NCBI GenBank assembly: GCA_025350465.1
Contig: JANXXU010000041.1
Coordinates: 1 to 64,000, forward strand
DNA length: 64,000 nucleotides
Direction: 5' to 3'
From: Alphaproteobacteria bacterium
GTDB taxonomy: Bacteria; Pseudomonadota; Alphaproteobacteria; Micropepsales; Micropepsaceae
Shown here: piece by piece, positions 45,630 to 54,857 of the stretch
Position numbering within the stretch: position 1 is the stretch's first letter
Layout of the letters: every line of letters starts with the position of its first letter
Notes under the pieces: generated by a model
Databases searched by the model: none
What the model was told of the DNA's origin: nothing
The model's input: only the letters and a program-made list of their open reading frames with translations
Made by a program: the position numbers and the translations under genes

Positions 45630-46184
45630 TTACGGCGTGGGTTGAGCGGGCGGCGGGTTCGTCGCGGGCGCTGCAGCTTGCGGGAATATGATTCCTTGAT
45701 AAGGCGCTGTCGGCGTTTCCTTGGCGCCGAACGGTCCGGGCGCTTTGTTGGAGATCGGCGCCAGGCTCTTGAGATAAGCGGCGATGGCGTGCGCGTCTTC
45801 GTCAGTCAAGGTCGCAAAGGATTGCCACGGCATGATCGGCGACAGCACGCGGCCGTCGGGCCGTTTGCCGGTGCGCAGCGCCGTGACGATGTCGTCCTCG
45901 CTCCATTTGCCCAGGCCCGATGCTTCGTCAGACGTCAGATTGGGGGCATAGAAATAGCCGGCGTCCGGAATGAAAAAACCGACTTCGCTGCCGGCTAAAA
46001 AGCGGCTCGCGTCGGGCTTTCCGATAAGCGCGCCGGGCGTGTGGCATCCGTCGCAGGCAATGACGTCAACGAGATACTTGCCGTGCGCGATCTTGTCGGT
46101 GCCGCCCTGGCCGCAGGCGGTCAGCGCCAGCGCGGCGCCAGTCGCCGACGCGATCAGTCCAAGTCTTTTGCTCGAATTGGGCAT
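45630..46184 (-). CDS. Monoheme cytochrome c lipoprotein
   Basis: The product is 184 residues. The signal peptide ends in a lipobox (LTAC, Cys24), so the protein is probably lipid-anchored on the periplasmic side. Heme c binds at CDGCH, and PIMPWQSFATLTDEDAHAIAAYL supplies the axial Met region. The tail is rich in Pro and Ala. It resembles electron-carrying subunits of dehydrogenases. A GGAGAAA site precedes ATG 46184. A functional link to the quinohemoprotein at 39547 is possible but not shown. Confidence 0.87.
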   Translation of the reverse strand: MPNSSKRLGLIASATGAALALTACGQGGTDKIAHGKYLVDVIACDGCHTPGALIGKPDASRFLAGSEVGFFIPDAGYFYAPNLTSDEASGLGKWSEDDIVTALRTGKRPDGRVLSPIMPWQSFATLTDEDAHAIAAYLKSLAPISNKAPGPFGAKETPTAPYQGIIFPQAAAPATNPPPAQPTP

Positions 46185-46379
46185 GATCAGTTTCTCCGGG
46201 TGAGTCTCGTCGCGGCAATCTGAATGGAGGCGCGTCAGCTCGCCAAGAGGAACGCCCAGGGAACGGAAGTGGTGGGACGCTTTTGCGTCCGCGCATCGGG
46301 TAGATTTCGAGCCTCGAACCTTGCCTTATCGGTTGTTTAAGCGATTGCAGGGACGATCCTGCCAAAGCCCGAGAACTTC

Positions 46380-47735
46380 ATGAGCAAGACTTCCGAACTC
46401 GACGCGTTCCTGAGCGCCAATAGCGACCTGGATCTCGTCTACATCATTCTGACAGACCCGGTCGGGGTGTCGCGCGGCAAGGGTCTGCGGCCGCACGAAC
46501 TGAAGAACGTTTACGAGAACGGGCGCGCCTTTCCGGCCTCGATCTTTTCGCTGACGGTTTTGGGCGAGGACGTCGAAGAGGCCGGGTTGCTCTGGGATAT
46601 CGGCGACCAGGATTGTTTTGCCTTTCCCATTCACGGGACCCTGAAGCGCTCACCGTGGCTGGAGAAGACGGGGCAGGTGCTCTTGAGCTTTGGGCCGGAC
46701 AGCGGTCCGGTCGCGGTGGCCGATCCTCGATTGCGGCTGCATAACATCGCCGAACGCATGAAGGGCGATGGTTTTCATCCGGTGCTCGCGGTCGAACTCG
46801 AGTTCTATCTCCTCGACAAGAACGCGGCGCGCGACGGCCGCATCGTGCCGGCGCTGGCGCCGGGCGGCGTCTACAACGACCAGATCCAGGTCTATTCGAT
46901 TCAAGAGCTCGGCGATTACGCGCCGTTCCTGCACGACCTCTATGCGGCGTGCGATGCCCAGAAATTGCCGGCGGAGAGCGTCATTTCGGAATACGCGCCG
47001 GGGCAGATGGAGATCACGCTGACGCATCGCGCCAACGCGCTGCAGGCGGTCGACGAGGCAATCCAATACAAGCATCTCGTCAAGGGCGTTGCCGAAAGCC
47101 ACGGCATGATCGCCTGCTTCATGGCAAAACCGTTTGCCGAAAGTGCGGGCTCCGGCATGCATCTCCATGTCAGCCTCGACGACGCCAAAGGCCACAATCA
47201 ATTCGCCAGCGACGATCCGGCCGGCAATGTTTTGCTGCGCCACGCGATCGGCGGCATGGCGCGCACGATCGACGACGCCATGGCGATCTTCGCGCCCAAC
47301 GCCAATTCCTATCGCCGCTTCCGGCGCAAGACCTACGCGCCTGTGGCGCCGACCTGGGGCGTCAACAACCGCACGGTCTCGTTCCGCATTCCGGCCGGCC
47401 CTGCCAAGAGCCGCCATGTGGAGCATCGCATCTGCGGCGCAGACGCCAATCCGTATCTCGCCGCCGCGGCAGTGCTGGCGGGCATGCATCACGGGATCAA
47501 GACCAAAATCGATCCAGGTGCGCCTGTGACGGGCAATGGATATGACGGGACGATCGACAAGCTAACCATCAATTGGTTCGACGCCCTCGACGCGTTCGAG
47601 GCGTCGGCTTTCATCAAGGATTATTTCGGGCCTGAATTCGTGCGCGTGTTCTCGGCGATCAAGCGCGCCGAGTGCGAGCGCTTTTTCGCACAGGTGACCG
47701 AGCTCGATTACCGCTGGAATTTGCGGACTGCATAA
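46380..47735 (+). CDS. Glutamine synthetase-family enzyme (possible gamma-glutamylpolyamine synthetase)
   Basis: The product is 451 residues. Metal-binding glutamates are in ELEFYLLD and EYAPGQMEITLTH, the ATP/glutamate region in GSGMHLHVSL, and the NRTVSFRIP strand follows. The adenylylation loop of GlnA type I (NLYDLP) is absent. Together with the N-terminal domain this fits PuuA-like or other GS-related ligases rather than the housekeeping enzyme. The stop lies 3 bases from the stop of the convergent SDR gene. Confidence 0.85.
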   Translation: MSKTSELDAFLSANSDLDLVYIILTDPVGVSRGKGLRPHELKNVYENGRAFPASIFSLTVLGEDVEEAGLLWDIGDQDCFAFPIHGTLKRSPWLEKTGQVLLSFGPDSGPVAVADPRLRLHNIAERMKGDGFHPVLAVELEFYLLDKNAARDGRIVPALAPGGVYNDQIQVYSIQELGDYAPFLHDLYAACDAQKLPAESVISEYAPGQMEITLTHRANALQAVDEAIQYKHLVKGVAESHGMIACFMAKPFAESAGSGMHLHVSLDDAKGHNQFASDDPAGNVLLRHAIGGMARTIDDAMAIFAPNANSYRRFRRKTYAPVAPTWGVNNRTVSFRIPAGPAKSRHVEHRICGADANPYLAAAAVLAGMHHGIKTKIDPGAPVTGNGYDGTIDKLTINWFDALDAFEASAFIKDYFGPEFVRVFSAIKRAECERFFAQVTELDYRWNLRTA

Positions 47736-47738
47736 GCG

Positions 47739-48542
47739 TTATCCGCGCGGCCGCGCGATCAGACGCTCGAACAGTCCCGGAGCGAAGCGGTTGATGAGAT
47801 AGGGCAGCTTCGCTTCGTTGCCGGGCAGGATGAGCGCCGGGCCTTTGGGCAGGGCGCGGACGAGGGCATCGGCGACCGCTTCGGCCTTCAGAACACCACC
47901 CTTCAGTTCCGCTTTGAGCACGTCGGGCGGCTTGATCTTGTTCTCGGTCGCAAAGCCCGGCGTGTCGATCGACGGCGGACAAAGCACCGAAACGCGCATG
48001 CCGGTGCGCGCGTATTCTGAACGCAGCGACAAACACAAACCCACGACCGCGTGCTTACTCGCCGCGTATGCGCTGTAGCCGAACATGCCGAAGAGGCCGA
48101 GGACCGATGCGGTGGCGACAAGGCGCGTCTCGCCTTGCGGCTTCAAGTGCGGAATCGCCGCCTTGAAGACGTTGACGGTGCCCATAAGGTGGCGACGTAT
48201 CTGCTCCTCGAAGACGTCGGTCGACAAATCCTCGAAATAGCCCGGATGTGCGGCGCCGGCGCAGTTGACGACGATGCCGGCCGGCCCGAGCGCGCCGACG
48301 CAAGCGTCGAAGGCGCTCTGCGTTTGAGCCGCCGATGTCACGTCGGCGGCAACGGCGCGCAGCCTCGTGACGCCCTTCGCTCTAAGCGAAGCTTCGGCGT
48401 GGGCGAGCTTTTCGGCTGAGCGCGAGATGATGCCCACGCCGGCGACGCGGCCGGTTAGGGCATGAGCGAGGGCGAGGCCGGTGCCTTCGGAGGCACCGAA
48501 AATGATCGCGCTGCGATCGGTGAATTTGGCGAGTGTCGTCAT
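47739..48542 (-). CDS. Short-chain dehydrogenase/reductase
   Basis: The product is 267 residues. The cofactor motif reads GASEGTGLA rather than the usual GxxxGIG. NCAG, a Ser region in ATASVLGLFG and the catalytic pair in YSAYAASKHA are present. The C-terminal part (LPYLINRFAPGLFERL) suggests a membrane-associated surface, as in 3-ketosphinganine reductases, which is only a guess. ATG 48542 is the best in-frame start, but the strong AAGGAGG lies 26 bases upstream with a hairpin in between (see separate entry). Confidence 0.85.
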   Translation of the reverse strand: MTTLAKFTDRSAIIFGASEGTGLALAHALTGRVAGVGIISRSAEKLAHAEASLRAKGVTRLRAVAADVTSAAQTQSAFDACVGALGPAGIVVNCAGAAHPGYFEDLSTDVFEEQIRRHLMGTVNVFKAAIPHLKPQGETRLVATASVLGLFGMFGYSAYAASKHAVVGLCLSLRSEYARTGMRVSVLCPPSIDTPGFATENKIKPPDVLKAELKGGVLKAEAVADALVRALPKGPALILPGNEAKLPYLINRFAPGLFERLIARPRG

Positions 48543-48575
48543 TGCGTCTTGCCGCGACGAGACGCGGCCCTCCTT
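48543..48575 (-). promoter_or_regulatory. Shine-Dalgarno separated from its start codon by a hairpin
   Basis: On the minus strand AAGGAGG lies at 48575-48569. GCCGCG (48568-48563) and CGCGGC (48556-48551) then form a perfect 6-pair hairpin with a 6-base loop, and the ATG is at 48542. Linear distance from Shine-Dalgarno to start is 26 bases; folding the 18-base hairpin leaves 8, the usual spacing. Confidence 0.55.
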
Positions 48576-48644
48576 TAGCGAATTATAAACCGACACATCT
48601 GAGAGTGCACCCGAGTGCGCAGAAGGCGCGCGGGTGACAGCAGA

Positions 48645-49247
48645 ATGCGAATGACACGAAGCAGGACCGAGACTTGCGCGACTCGGACATTGTTGGCCAT
48701 CGGCCTTACTCTAATATGGGCTGCGGTGACGTCCAGCGCCGCGGCGGGGTCACGTTGTGCCGTGCCAGCGTCCGATCCTGATGCGATCGAGGTGCGGGAG
48801 GCGATGCGGATCGTCGGATTGAGCGAGGTAGCCCCGGAGCCGATCGCCAAAGCCATCGATCAGGCATGTTTCTCGGGAACCGAGCTCGCGATCTACGACC
48901 GCGTTGTGAGAGTCATTCTCGTCGGCGACGATTGGCGCGAGGTCGGTGGACTGACACGTCTGGTCCACGAGATGCAGCACTATGCCGACGACTTGGCCGG
49001 CTTGCGCGGCGAGGACGAGTGTGCCGCAACGCGCGTCGCGGCGGCATGGGCGGACACGCACAACTATTTCAACGAAGCGCGGCGTGAACGGCGATATGGC
49101 GCCGCCGCTTGCGAGGCGCACGGCGCCAAGATGATTGCAAGTGCGACCTCGGTTCCAAGCGGCAATTCAGGCGACAACACCGCTCGTGGTCCGATGATCC
49201 GCGCCTTGCAGTCGGAATCCGTCATGTTTCTGCCGCCCGAAGATTGA
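48645..49247 (+). CDS. Secreted hypothetical protein with HExxH motif
   Basis: The product is about 200 residues from ATG 48645; nearby in-frame starts at 48615 and 48651 are possible. A hydrophobic N-terminal segment (TLLAIGLTLIWAAVTSSAAAG) is a likely signal peptide. LVHEMQHYADD contains His108-Glu109 and His112, a zincin-type HExxH motif. A later conserved-looking stretch is AAAWADTHNYFNEARRE. Cysteines (RCAVP, ACFSG, DECAAT, ACEAHG) could form two disulfides. A periplasmic metallopeptidase is possible, but no third ligand can be assigned with confidence. Confidence 0.7.
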   Translation: MRMTRSRTETCATRTLLAIGLTLIWAAVTSSAAAGSRCAVPASDPDAIEVREAMRIVGLSEVAPEPIAKAIDQACFSGTELAIYDRVVRVILVGDDWREVGGLTRLVHEMQHYADDLAGLRGEDECAATRVAAAWADTHNYFNEARRERRYGAAACEAHGAKMIASATSVPSGNSGDNTARGPMIRALQSESVMFLPPED

Positions 49248-49317
49248 GGCGCGTCGCTTGGCGTCGCGCCTCTGGACCGGCTAGACTTCGCGCCTCCGAC
49301 ATTCGATCGAGGTCGTG

Positions 49318-49833
49318 ATGCGTCGCTCTCTTGCGTTGGCTCTGTTTGTTTCCGCCGCTTGTTTTTCCGTGGCCTGTGCCGAAGTGCGGGCGCCCCAAGT
49401 CACGAGCGTGGGCGAGATGGCGCAGCTCGAGACGCCGTTACCTACGCCTTACGACGACCATGCCGACGCGGACGCCGCGCTCGCGGCGACGATTGCGCGG
49501 GCCAAAGCCAGCGGCAAGCGCGTCTTGATCGACCTCGGCGGCAATTGGTGCACCGACTGCCGGATCTTGGCGGCAGTGATGGAGTTGCCTGAGCTCAACC
49601 CTTTTATCGCTAAACACTATGAAGTTGTCGTCGTCGATGTCGGGCGGATGACCAGGAATCTTCAGATCCCCGCGCGCTACGGCATTACCAAACTCATCGG
49701 CGTTCCAACGGTTCTGATCGTCGAGCCCAACGGCACGCTGATCAATGCGACGAACTCCGCCGATCTCGCCGATGCGCGCTCGATGAACCCACAAGGCATC
49801 GCCAACTGGCTGGCGCGCTGGGCGAAGCCTTAG
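49318..49833 (+). CDS. Thioredoxin-fold periplasmic protein
   Basis: The product is 171 residues. A signal peptide (LALALFVSAACFSVACA) precedes a thioredoxin-like domain with active-site Cys78 and Cys81 in GGNWCTDC and the cis-Pro loop GVPTVLIVEPNG. WCxDC proteins of this kind act as thiol reductases or DsbD-linked carriers. ATG 49318 follows GAGGTC; an in-frame GTG lies just before. The stop codon overlaps the convergent amidohydrolase stop. Confidence 0.85.
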   Translation: MRRSLALALFVSAACFSVACAEVRAPQVTSVGEMAQLETPLPTPYDDHADADAALAATIARAKASGKRVLIDLGGNWCTDCRILAAVMELPELNPFIAKHYEVVVVDVGRMTRNLQIPARYGITKLIGVPTVLIVEPNGTLINATNSADLADARSMNPQGIANWLARWAKP

Positions 49834-51065
49834 GCGACGGCGCCGCATGCCATCACAAACTTGACGCGCTCCAGCGTCCTCACGTCGTCGAGCGGATTGC
49901 CGTCGACGGCGATGATGTCGGCGGACTTGCCGGTGGCGATGGTGCCGGCCTCGCCGGCGATGTCGAGAAGCGCCGCGGCGTTGACGGTTGCGGCTTTGAT
50001 CGCCGCGGCGGGCGTCATGCCGGCTTCGACCATGAAAGCGAATTCGCGCGCGTTCTGACCATGCGGGCCGACGCCCATATCGGTGCCGAAGGCGATGGTG
50101 ACACCGGCTTTGTGGCTGCGGGCCAGCGCTTCCTTGATCTTGGTCCCGACCATGAAAGCCTTTTCGGCTTGGGCCGGCGTCATGTCGGGCGATGATTTCG
50201 CCATCTCGAGGGCGGTCACGCCGGCGATGATCGTCGGCACGTGATAGGCCTTGCGGCTCAAGAACAGCTTGATCGATTCATCATCGAGGAAGCTGCCGTG
50301 CTCGATCGAGTCGACGCCGTTCCGGAGCGCGGCGTTGATGCCGTCGGCGCCGTGGGCATGGGCGGCGACACGGCGCCCGAGGCCGTGCGCGGTCTCGATG
50401 ATGGTGCGGATCTCGTCGTCGGTGAATTGCTGATCGATCCCGGCTTTGATGTTGGAAAGGACGCCGCCGGTGGCGACGAATTTGATTGCGTCGGCGCCGA
50501 AGGAGACCTGGCGGCGCACGGCGCGCCGGCAATCGTCGACGCCGTCGCAGGTGCCCGAAGCCGATTGCACGCAGGCGCAAACGTCCTGGCGATAGCCGTA
50601 GGTCTGGCCGTGGCCGCCGGTCGGCGAGAGAATGGTGCCGACGCACAGAATGCGCGGGCCCGGTACTTTGCCCTCGGCGACCGCGGCGCGCAGCGCAAAG
50701 ATCGTATCGGGATGACCAAGAGCGCCGACGTCGCGCACGGTGGTGAAGCCCGCCTTGAGCGTCAGGTTGGCGTGATAGGCGCCGTTCAGACCGCGCTTTA
50801 CGTCAGACTCTTCGACGACGCGCAAGCGATAGCCCGGTCCGAATTGACCGGTCAGATGCACGTGACAATCGATGAGCCCGGGCAGCACGAACTTATCTTT
50901 GAGATCGACGAGTTGCGCACCCTCAGGCGGCGAAACGAAGCCATCCGACAACGCGGCGATCTTGCCGCTTTTGACCAGAATGCTCTGGCTGCGCTTTGGT
51001 CCTTGTGCCGCGTCGGCGAGAAGCGTGCCGGCGTGGATGATCGTTTGAGATGGCGCCCTTGTCAT
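49830..51065 (-). CDS. Amidohydrolase (imidazolonepropionase/prolidase-like)
   Basis: The product is 411 residues. Metal-binding motifs are LIDCHVHL, the carboxylated-lysine strand AIKFVATGG, AHAHG, SIEHGSFLD and FGTDMGVG. The order matches the subfamily of Xaa-Pro dipeptidase-like and imidazolonepropionase-like amidohydrolases. A pair of Cys-containing loops (DVCACVQS, GTCDGVDDC) in the insertion is distinctive and may bind metal or form disulfides. It lies 19 bases downstream of the MFS transporter gene, perhaps forming an uptake-plus-hydrolysis operon. Confidence 0.85.
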   Translation of the reverse strand: MTRAPSQTIIHAGTLLADAAQGPKRSQSILVKSGKIAALSDGFVSPPEGAQLVDLKDKFVLPGLIDCHVHLTGQFGPGYRLRVVEESDVKRGLNGAYHANLTLKAGFTTVRDVGALGHPDTIFALRAAVAEGKVPGPRILCVGTILSPTGGHGQTYGYRQDVCACVQSASGTCDGVDDCRRAVRRQVSFGADAIKFVATGGVLSNIKAGIDQQFTDDEIRTIIETAHGLGRRVAAHAHGADGINAALRNGVDSIEHGSFLDDESIKLFLSRKAYHVPTIIAGVTALEMAKSSPDMTPAQAEKAFMVGTKIKEALARSHKAGVTIAFGTDMGVGPHGQNAREFAFMVEAGMTPAAAIKAATVNAAALLDIAGEAGTIATGKSADIIAVDGNPLDDVRTLERVKFVMACGAVA

Positions 51066-51084
51066 AGGTTTTGTCTTTCTTGGA

Positions 51085-52311
51085 TCATGCGGCGGCGGCC
51101 GCGACGCGCCGGCGCGTTGCGAGCGCGATAGCGCCAAAGAGAACGATGGCCGCGACGCCCAGCGCCGCTTCGGTCAGGAGCATGCCTCCCGAACCCCAGC
51201 GCTTGTGAGCATGGCCTTCGATGAGCGTCATATAGGTGATCGGCATATTAGAGAGGCAAGCGAGAAGATTGTACTTAGTCGCCGCTGCGCCTTTGCCGAT
51301 CGTCTCCAGCGTCACCGCGGTAAAGGCGGCGTAGCAAAAGCCGGTGACAAAGGCGTAGGTGCACGTGAAAACGACGAACATCTCCGGCGTGCGCGGCGCG
51401 ATCGCCATACCCACCGCGACGGCGGCCATCAAAATCGAGAACGCGGCGTAACCGGTCTTGCGATCCATAACGTCGCAGAGATAGCCGGCGACGATGCAGC
51501 CGGCCATCGAGATGAAGCCGCCCAACAGGCCATTGACCAGCGCCACCGTATCGGCGGTCGCACGCCAATCGCCGGCGACGGCGGCCCACAGGTTCGACGC
51601 GGCGCCCGTGCCGATCGGCAGAAAGAATAGAATGAGCGTGAGATATCCGGCGCGCGAGCGTGCTACCTCCCAGACGTCCTTGCCGATACTGACGATACTG
51701 TCGACATAGCGCGCGGCGATAGTCGCCCGCGGTTGTTCGACCAAGAACAAGAGTGCCGCGCAGCACAGGAGACAGAAGATACCGAGGGCCACACCGGCGC
51801 TCCAGGGCGCGACATGTTGCGCCATCCAAAGCCCCGCGCCGCCGCCAAGCCCCGAGCCGCCGAGATTGCCCGCTTGGCTCCAGCCGCCGGCGCGGCCTTT
51901 TTGACGGTCGGAGGTACCGTGCGCCATCAGGCTCTCGGTCGCCATGGCCGAAACGGTGCTCGTAATACTTGCCAGAAGCACCAGCACGTCGAGCAGCCAC
52001 ATCCAACTTTCTTGCGCCGGTACGAATGCGGTTCCGAGCAGGAAGAGGCCGATGCCGATGGTCGAGATGACATACCAGCGTTTGGCGGTCAGCGTGGTGT
52101 CGACAACAGGCGCCCACAATACTTTCCAGGTCTGCGGAAACAGCATCAGAGCAATCAGCCCTGCAACCGCGATCACGCTCACGCCGGCTTGCGTCAGCAA
52201 GTACGCCAGCGTGACGATGACGTAGCCGCCGGAGATGCCGAACGGCAGATAGAGGATCAGAAAGAGGACGGGATGGGCGTGGCGTTCGGGTTCGGCAACG
52301 TGGGCTGGCAA
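51085..52311 (-). CDS. AmpG-like MFS transporter
   Basis: The product is about 408 residues with twelve predicted membrane segments. LFPQTWKVLWAPVVD, the WSQAGNLGGSGLGGGAG helix and the internal repeat match the PAT/AmpG branch of the MFS, which carries muropeptides or related compounds. No ATG is available near the N-terminus: TTG 52311 has GAAAGG seven bases upstream and is preferred, while TTG 52368 is the longest choice. Pairing with a downstream amidohydrolase suggests uptake of a peptide-like or amide substrate. Confidence 0.8.
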   Translation of the reverse strand: MPAHVAEPERHAHPVLFLILYLPFGISGGYVIVTLAYLLTQAGVSVIAVAGLIALMLFPQTWKVLWAPVVDTTLTAKRWYVISTIGIGLFLLGTAFVPAQESWMWLLDVLVLLASITSTVSAMATESLMAHGTSDRQKGRAGGWSQAGNLGGSGLGGGAGLWMAQHVAPWSAGVALGIFCLLCCAALLFLVEQPRATIAARYVDSIVSIGKDVWEVARSRAGYLTLILFFLPIGTGAASNLWAAVAGDWRATADTVALVNGLLGGFISMAGCIVAGYLCDVMDRKTGYAAFSILMAAVAVGMAIAPRTPEMFVVFTCTYAFVTGFCYAAFTAVTLETIGKGAAATKYNLLACLSNMPITYMTLIEGHAHKRWGSGGMLLTEAALGVAAIVLFGAIALATRRRVAAAAA

Positions 52312-52476
52312 GGGGGAGCCTTTCGACAATTTGTGCCAGCATCCTATCGGGCATGTTGCGGAAGGCAACCAAGGCGACCTGCATTGCGGCGCAACATTGC
52401 AGGGCCGTCAGGCACCCAAGCGCCTTGCAGTCGATCGCCTGAAACGGATGCCGGGGACCCGCCGGTTGCGCTCTCG

Positions 52477-53586
52477 CTAACGCGCTACGCTGCCGATTTT
52501 GATTTCGCTCGAGCCCAGCGGCAACTCGATCATCGTGCCGTCATGCGACATCAGCCAGCCGTCGGGGCGCACGGCCGCAATGCCGCGCGTGAACATCGCC
52601 TCGGCCACCATGTTCAAGACCGGTGGCGTGAAATGATAGAAGACCAGCAGCTTGACCTTTGCGTCATTGGCCAATCCCGCGGCTTCGACGGGCGAGGTGT
52701 GGTAGCTCTGAATGTCATGCAAGATGTGGGCAAGGCGCGCGTTGCCGGCATGATCCGCGATCGTCTGCAATCCCTGCACCATCGCTTGCGCCTGTGCCTC
52801 GTGAAAAAGCACGTCGGCGTCTTGCGCCGCTTTGGCGAGCGGCGGATGGCGCGCGGTGTCGCCCGAGATCACGATAGAGCGGCCCTTGTAGTCGAAGCGG
52901 TAGCCGTAAGCAGGCTCGACAGGCGAATGGTTCACTTCGATCGCAGTCACCTTCAGCGTGCCGTCGTCGAAGGCGATGGCCGTGCGGTCGCGCGCCGGCG
53001 TTGCGTCGCCCGTCAGCGCAATCGGATGCGCGATCATTTTCCAATTGTCCGGCGACATCAGATCGGCACCGTGATGGAGGGTGCGATAGCCTTGATCGAG
53101 CGCGTAGGCTTCGGCGAAGCCGGCGACCACGCGCTCGACACCGGGTGGGCCGTAGACGTCGAGCGGCGCAGCGCGGCCGAGCGCCCACGAATTCATGTTG
53201 AACTCGCCCAGATCGCCGATGTGATCGGAATGAAAGTGTGTCAGGAACACAGCGCCGATGTGCCGGATCGGCAAGCCCCAGACGGCGATGTTGCCGTAGG
53301 ATTGAGGCCCCGTGTCGACAATGTAGATCTTGCCGCCGGCGATGACGGCGATGCAGGCTTTGGCGCGATGCGGATCGGGCATCGGCGAGGACGAGCCGCA
53401 GACGATCGCGCGCAGCGCATCGTCCTTCAACACGGCATCGCGGTTGCTGAAGAGCGCGTTCGTCGCCAGCCGCTCGAAGAGCGCGTCCTGCACGGCAGGC
53501 ACGCGCAGCACCGCGTAGGCGCCCGCGCCCGCCACCGCGGCCAGCACCACCAGGCCGATCAGCCCCCATCTCAACCAACGATTCAT
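52477..53586 (-). CDS. Membrane-anchored metallo-beta-lactamase-fold hydrolase
   Basis: The product is 369 residues. An N-terminal membrane helix (residues 6-27) anchors it. THFHSDHIGDL is the zinc-binding motif; HSPVEPAYGYRF, SGDTARHPPLA and VFYHFTPP complete an RNase Z/arylsulfatase-like MBL fold. Such enzymes hydrolyse phosphodiesters, sulfates or lactones; the substrate is not clear. It follows the MFS gene's region by 165 bases on the same strand. Confidence 0.87.
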   Translation of the reverse strand: MNRWLRWGLIGLVVLAAVAGAGAYAVLRVPAVQDALFERLATNALFSNRDAVLKDDALRAIVCGSSSPMPDPHRAKACIAVIAGGKIYIVDTGPQSYGNIAVWGLPIRHIGAVFLTHFHSDHIGDLGEFNMNSWALGRAAPLDVYGPPGVERVVAGFAEAYALDQGYRTLHHGADLMSPDNWKMIAHPIALTGDATPARDRTAIAFDDGTLKVTAIEVNHSPVEPAYGYRFDYKGRSIVISGDTARHPPLAKAAQDADVLFHEAQAQAMVQGLQTIADHAGNARLAHILHDIQSYHTSPVEAAGLANDAKVKLLVFYHFTPPVLNMVAEAMFTRGIAAVRPDGWLMSHDGTMIELPLGSSEIKIGSVAR

Positions 53587-53821
53587 GTCGCGAATTCCCC
53601 TCGATTTGTCAGCCTACGTCGCACGGGCGGGCGGCGGCCGCAATGCGCGCGTGTGACACGCGGATGGGGGGTGGAACGAGAATAGTGATCGGAAATCGAC
53701 CACCCCGCGCGCCGAACAGCCAGAACGCAGCGGAAAGGCGAAAACCAGGAGGAAGGTCCGCGTGTTCTTCGATGTGACCGGCGCCGCAGGCGATGGCGCC
53801 CGCTCTCGATAAAATGCTCTT

Positions 53822-54760
53822 CTAGTGTCTCTCGCGATAGAAGGCGATTGTCGCGGCGAGCCCTGTCTCAAAAGGAGTCGCATTGCTCCAGAATCGTGCA
53901 GCGAACTTCGATGTGTCGACGATGTAGGATCGATCCCATTGGAAGCGCATTTCCGCGAGTTCACGCACGTCGGTGCGGAAAATCCCAACAAGCCGTGTAA
54001 GCGCCCGCGGAAGCACTTGGACGCGTGGCGCCACGCCAATTAGTTTCCCGGCCGTGGTCAGAATGTCGCGCAAACTGAGCGTCGATGCATTGGGCACATG
54101 CCAAGCTTGGCCATAGGCGTCGTCCGGCGCGTCCATCAAAGTCACAAGAGTACGTGCGAAGTCCGGCACATACGTGAAGTCGTGCAGATTGTCGGGTGGG
54201 TACGGTGCAAGGGCTGCTTGGCCTGCAAGAAGCCGAATTATACCGAAGCGCGAGATGACTGAGGTCTCAACATCAGGTCCATAAAAATCCGAGGCGCGCA
54301 CCGATACGGCACGGACGCGGCCGGCGTCATGCGCAGCACGCCAGAGCCGGGTGATTTCCGCCCGCACACGCGGTTTGCGGCCATAACTCGTCAGCGGAAG
54401 TTCTTCAGTGAGCGGTCGTGTCTGCGGGCCATACATGTACAGGTTGTCAGCGAACACAAAACGCGCGCCAGACGCAGCACACGCCTCGAGGAGGTTCGTC
54501 ACCGCCACGGGCCACACGCGCTCGTAGATTGACGAAATGTAGGGAACACCTATGCAACATATTACTGCGCTCGTTCCCGCGCAGGCGCGCGCGATAGCTT
54601 TGCGATCCGTGACGTCGGCCGACTCAAAGACACATCCTCCCGGTATCAATGACGGCCGATTTCTCTGCACGATCCGGACGGAGTCGCCGCGAGACGCCAG
54701 CAGCGGCACCAAGGCGCGACCGACCGGGCCATATCCGACAACGGCTACTTCGTGCTTCAC
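53822..54760 (-). CDS. NAD-dependent epimerase/dehydratase-family protein
   Basis: The product is 312 residues from GTG 54760, which has AGAGGAA eight bases upstream; the frame is open further but that part is not protein-like. VVGYGPVGRAL binds the dinucleotide, and NLYMYGPQTRP and SDFYGPDVETS are typical of atypical SDRs that act on UDP-sugars or polyketides. The usual YxxxK is replaced around SYGRKPRVR, so catalysis is uncertain and it may be an NmrA-like sensor or a reductase. Confidence 0.75.
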   Translation of the reverse strand: MKHEVAVVGYGPVGRALVPLLASRGDSVRIVQRNRPSLIPGGCVFESADVTDRKAIARACAGTSAVICCIGVPYISSIYERVWPVAVTNLLEACAASGARFVFADNLYMYGPQTRPLTEELPLTSYGRKPRVRAEITRLWRAAHDAGRVRAVSVRASDFYGPDVETSVISRFGIIRLLAGQAALAPYPPDNLHDFTYVPDFARTLVTLMDAPDDAYGQAWHVPNASTLSLRDILTTAGKLIGVAPRVQVLPRALTRLVGIFRTDVRELAEMRFQWDRSYIVDTSKFAARFWSNATPFETGLAATIAFYRERH

Positions 54761-54857
54761 GGAGAAATTCCTCTGATACTTGTCACTGGTGTCCGCTTTC
54801 CGATCAGCTTCCGCGTGACCCGACGATGTTTGCGGGGGTCCTTGTTGGTGGCGAATT

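Noticed and set aside
51733-53685. Forward open frame of 650 codons opposite the MFS and metallo-beta-lactamase genes
   Set aside because: Arg/His/Gly-rich antisense shadow; the reverse strand encodes recognisable families throughout.
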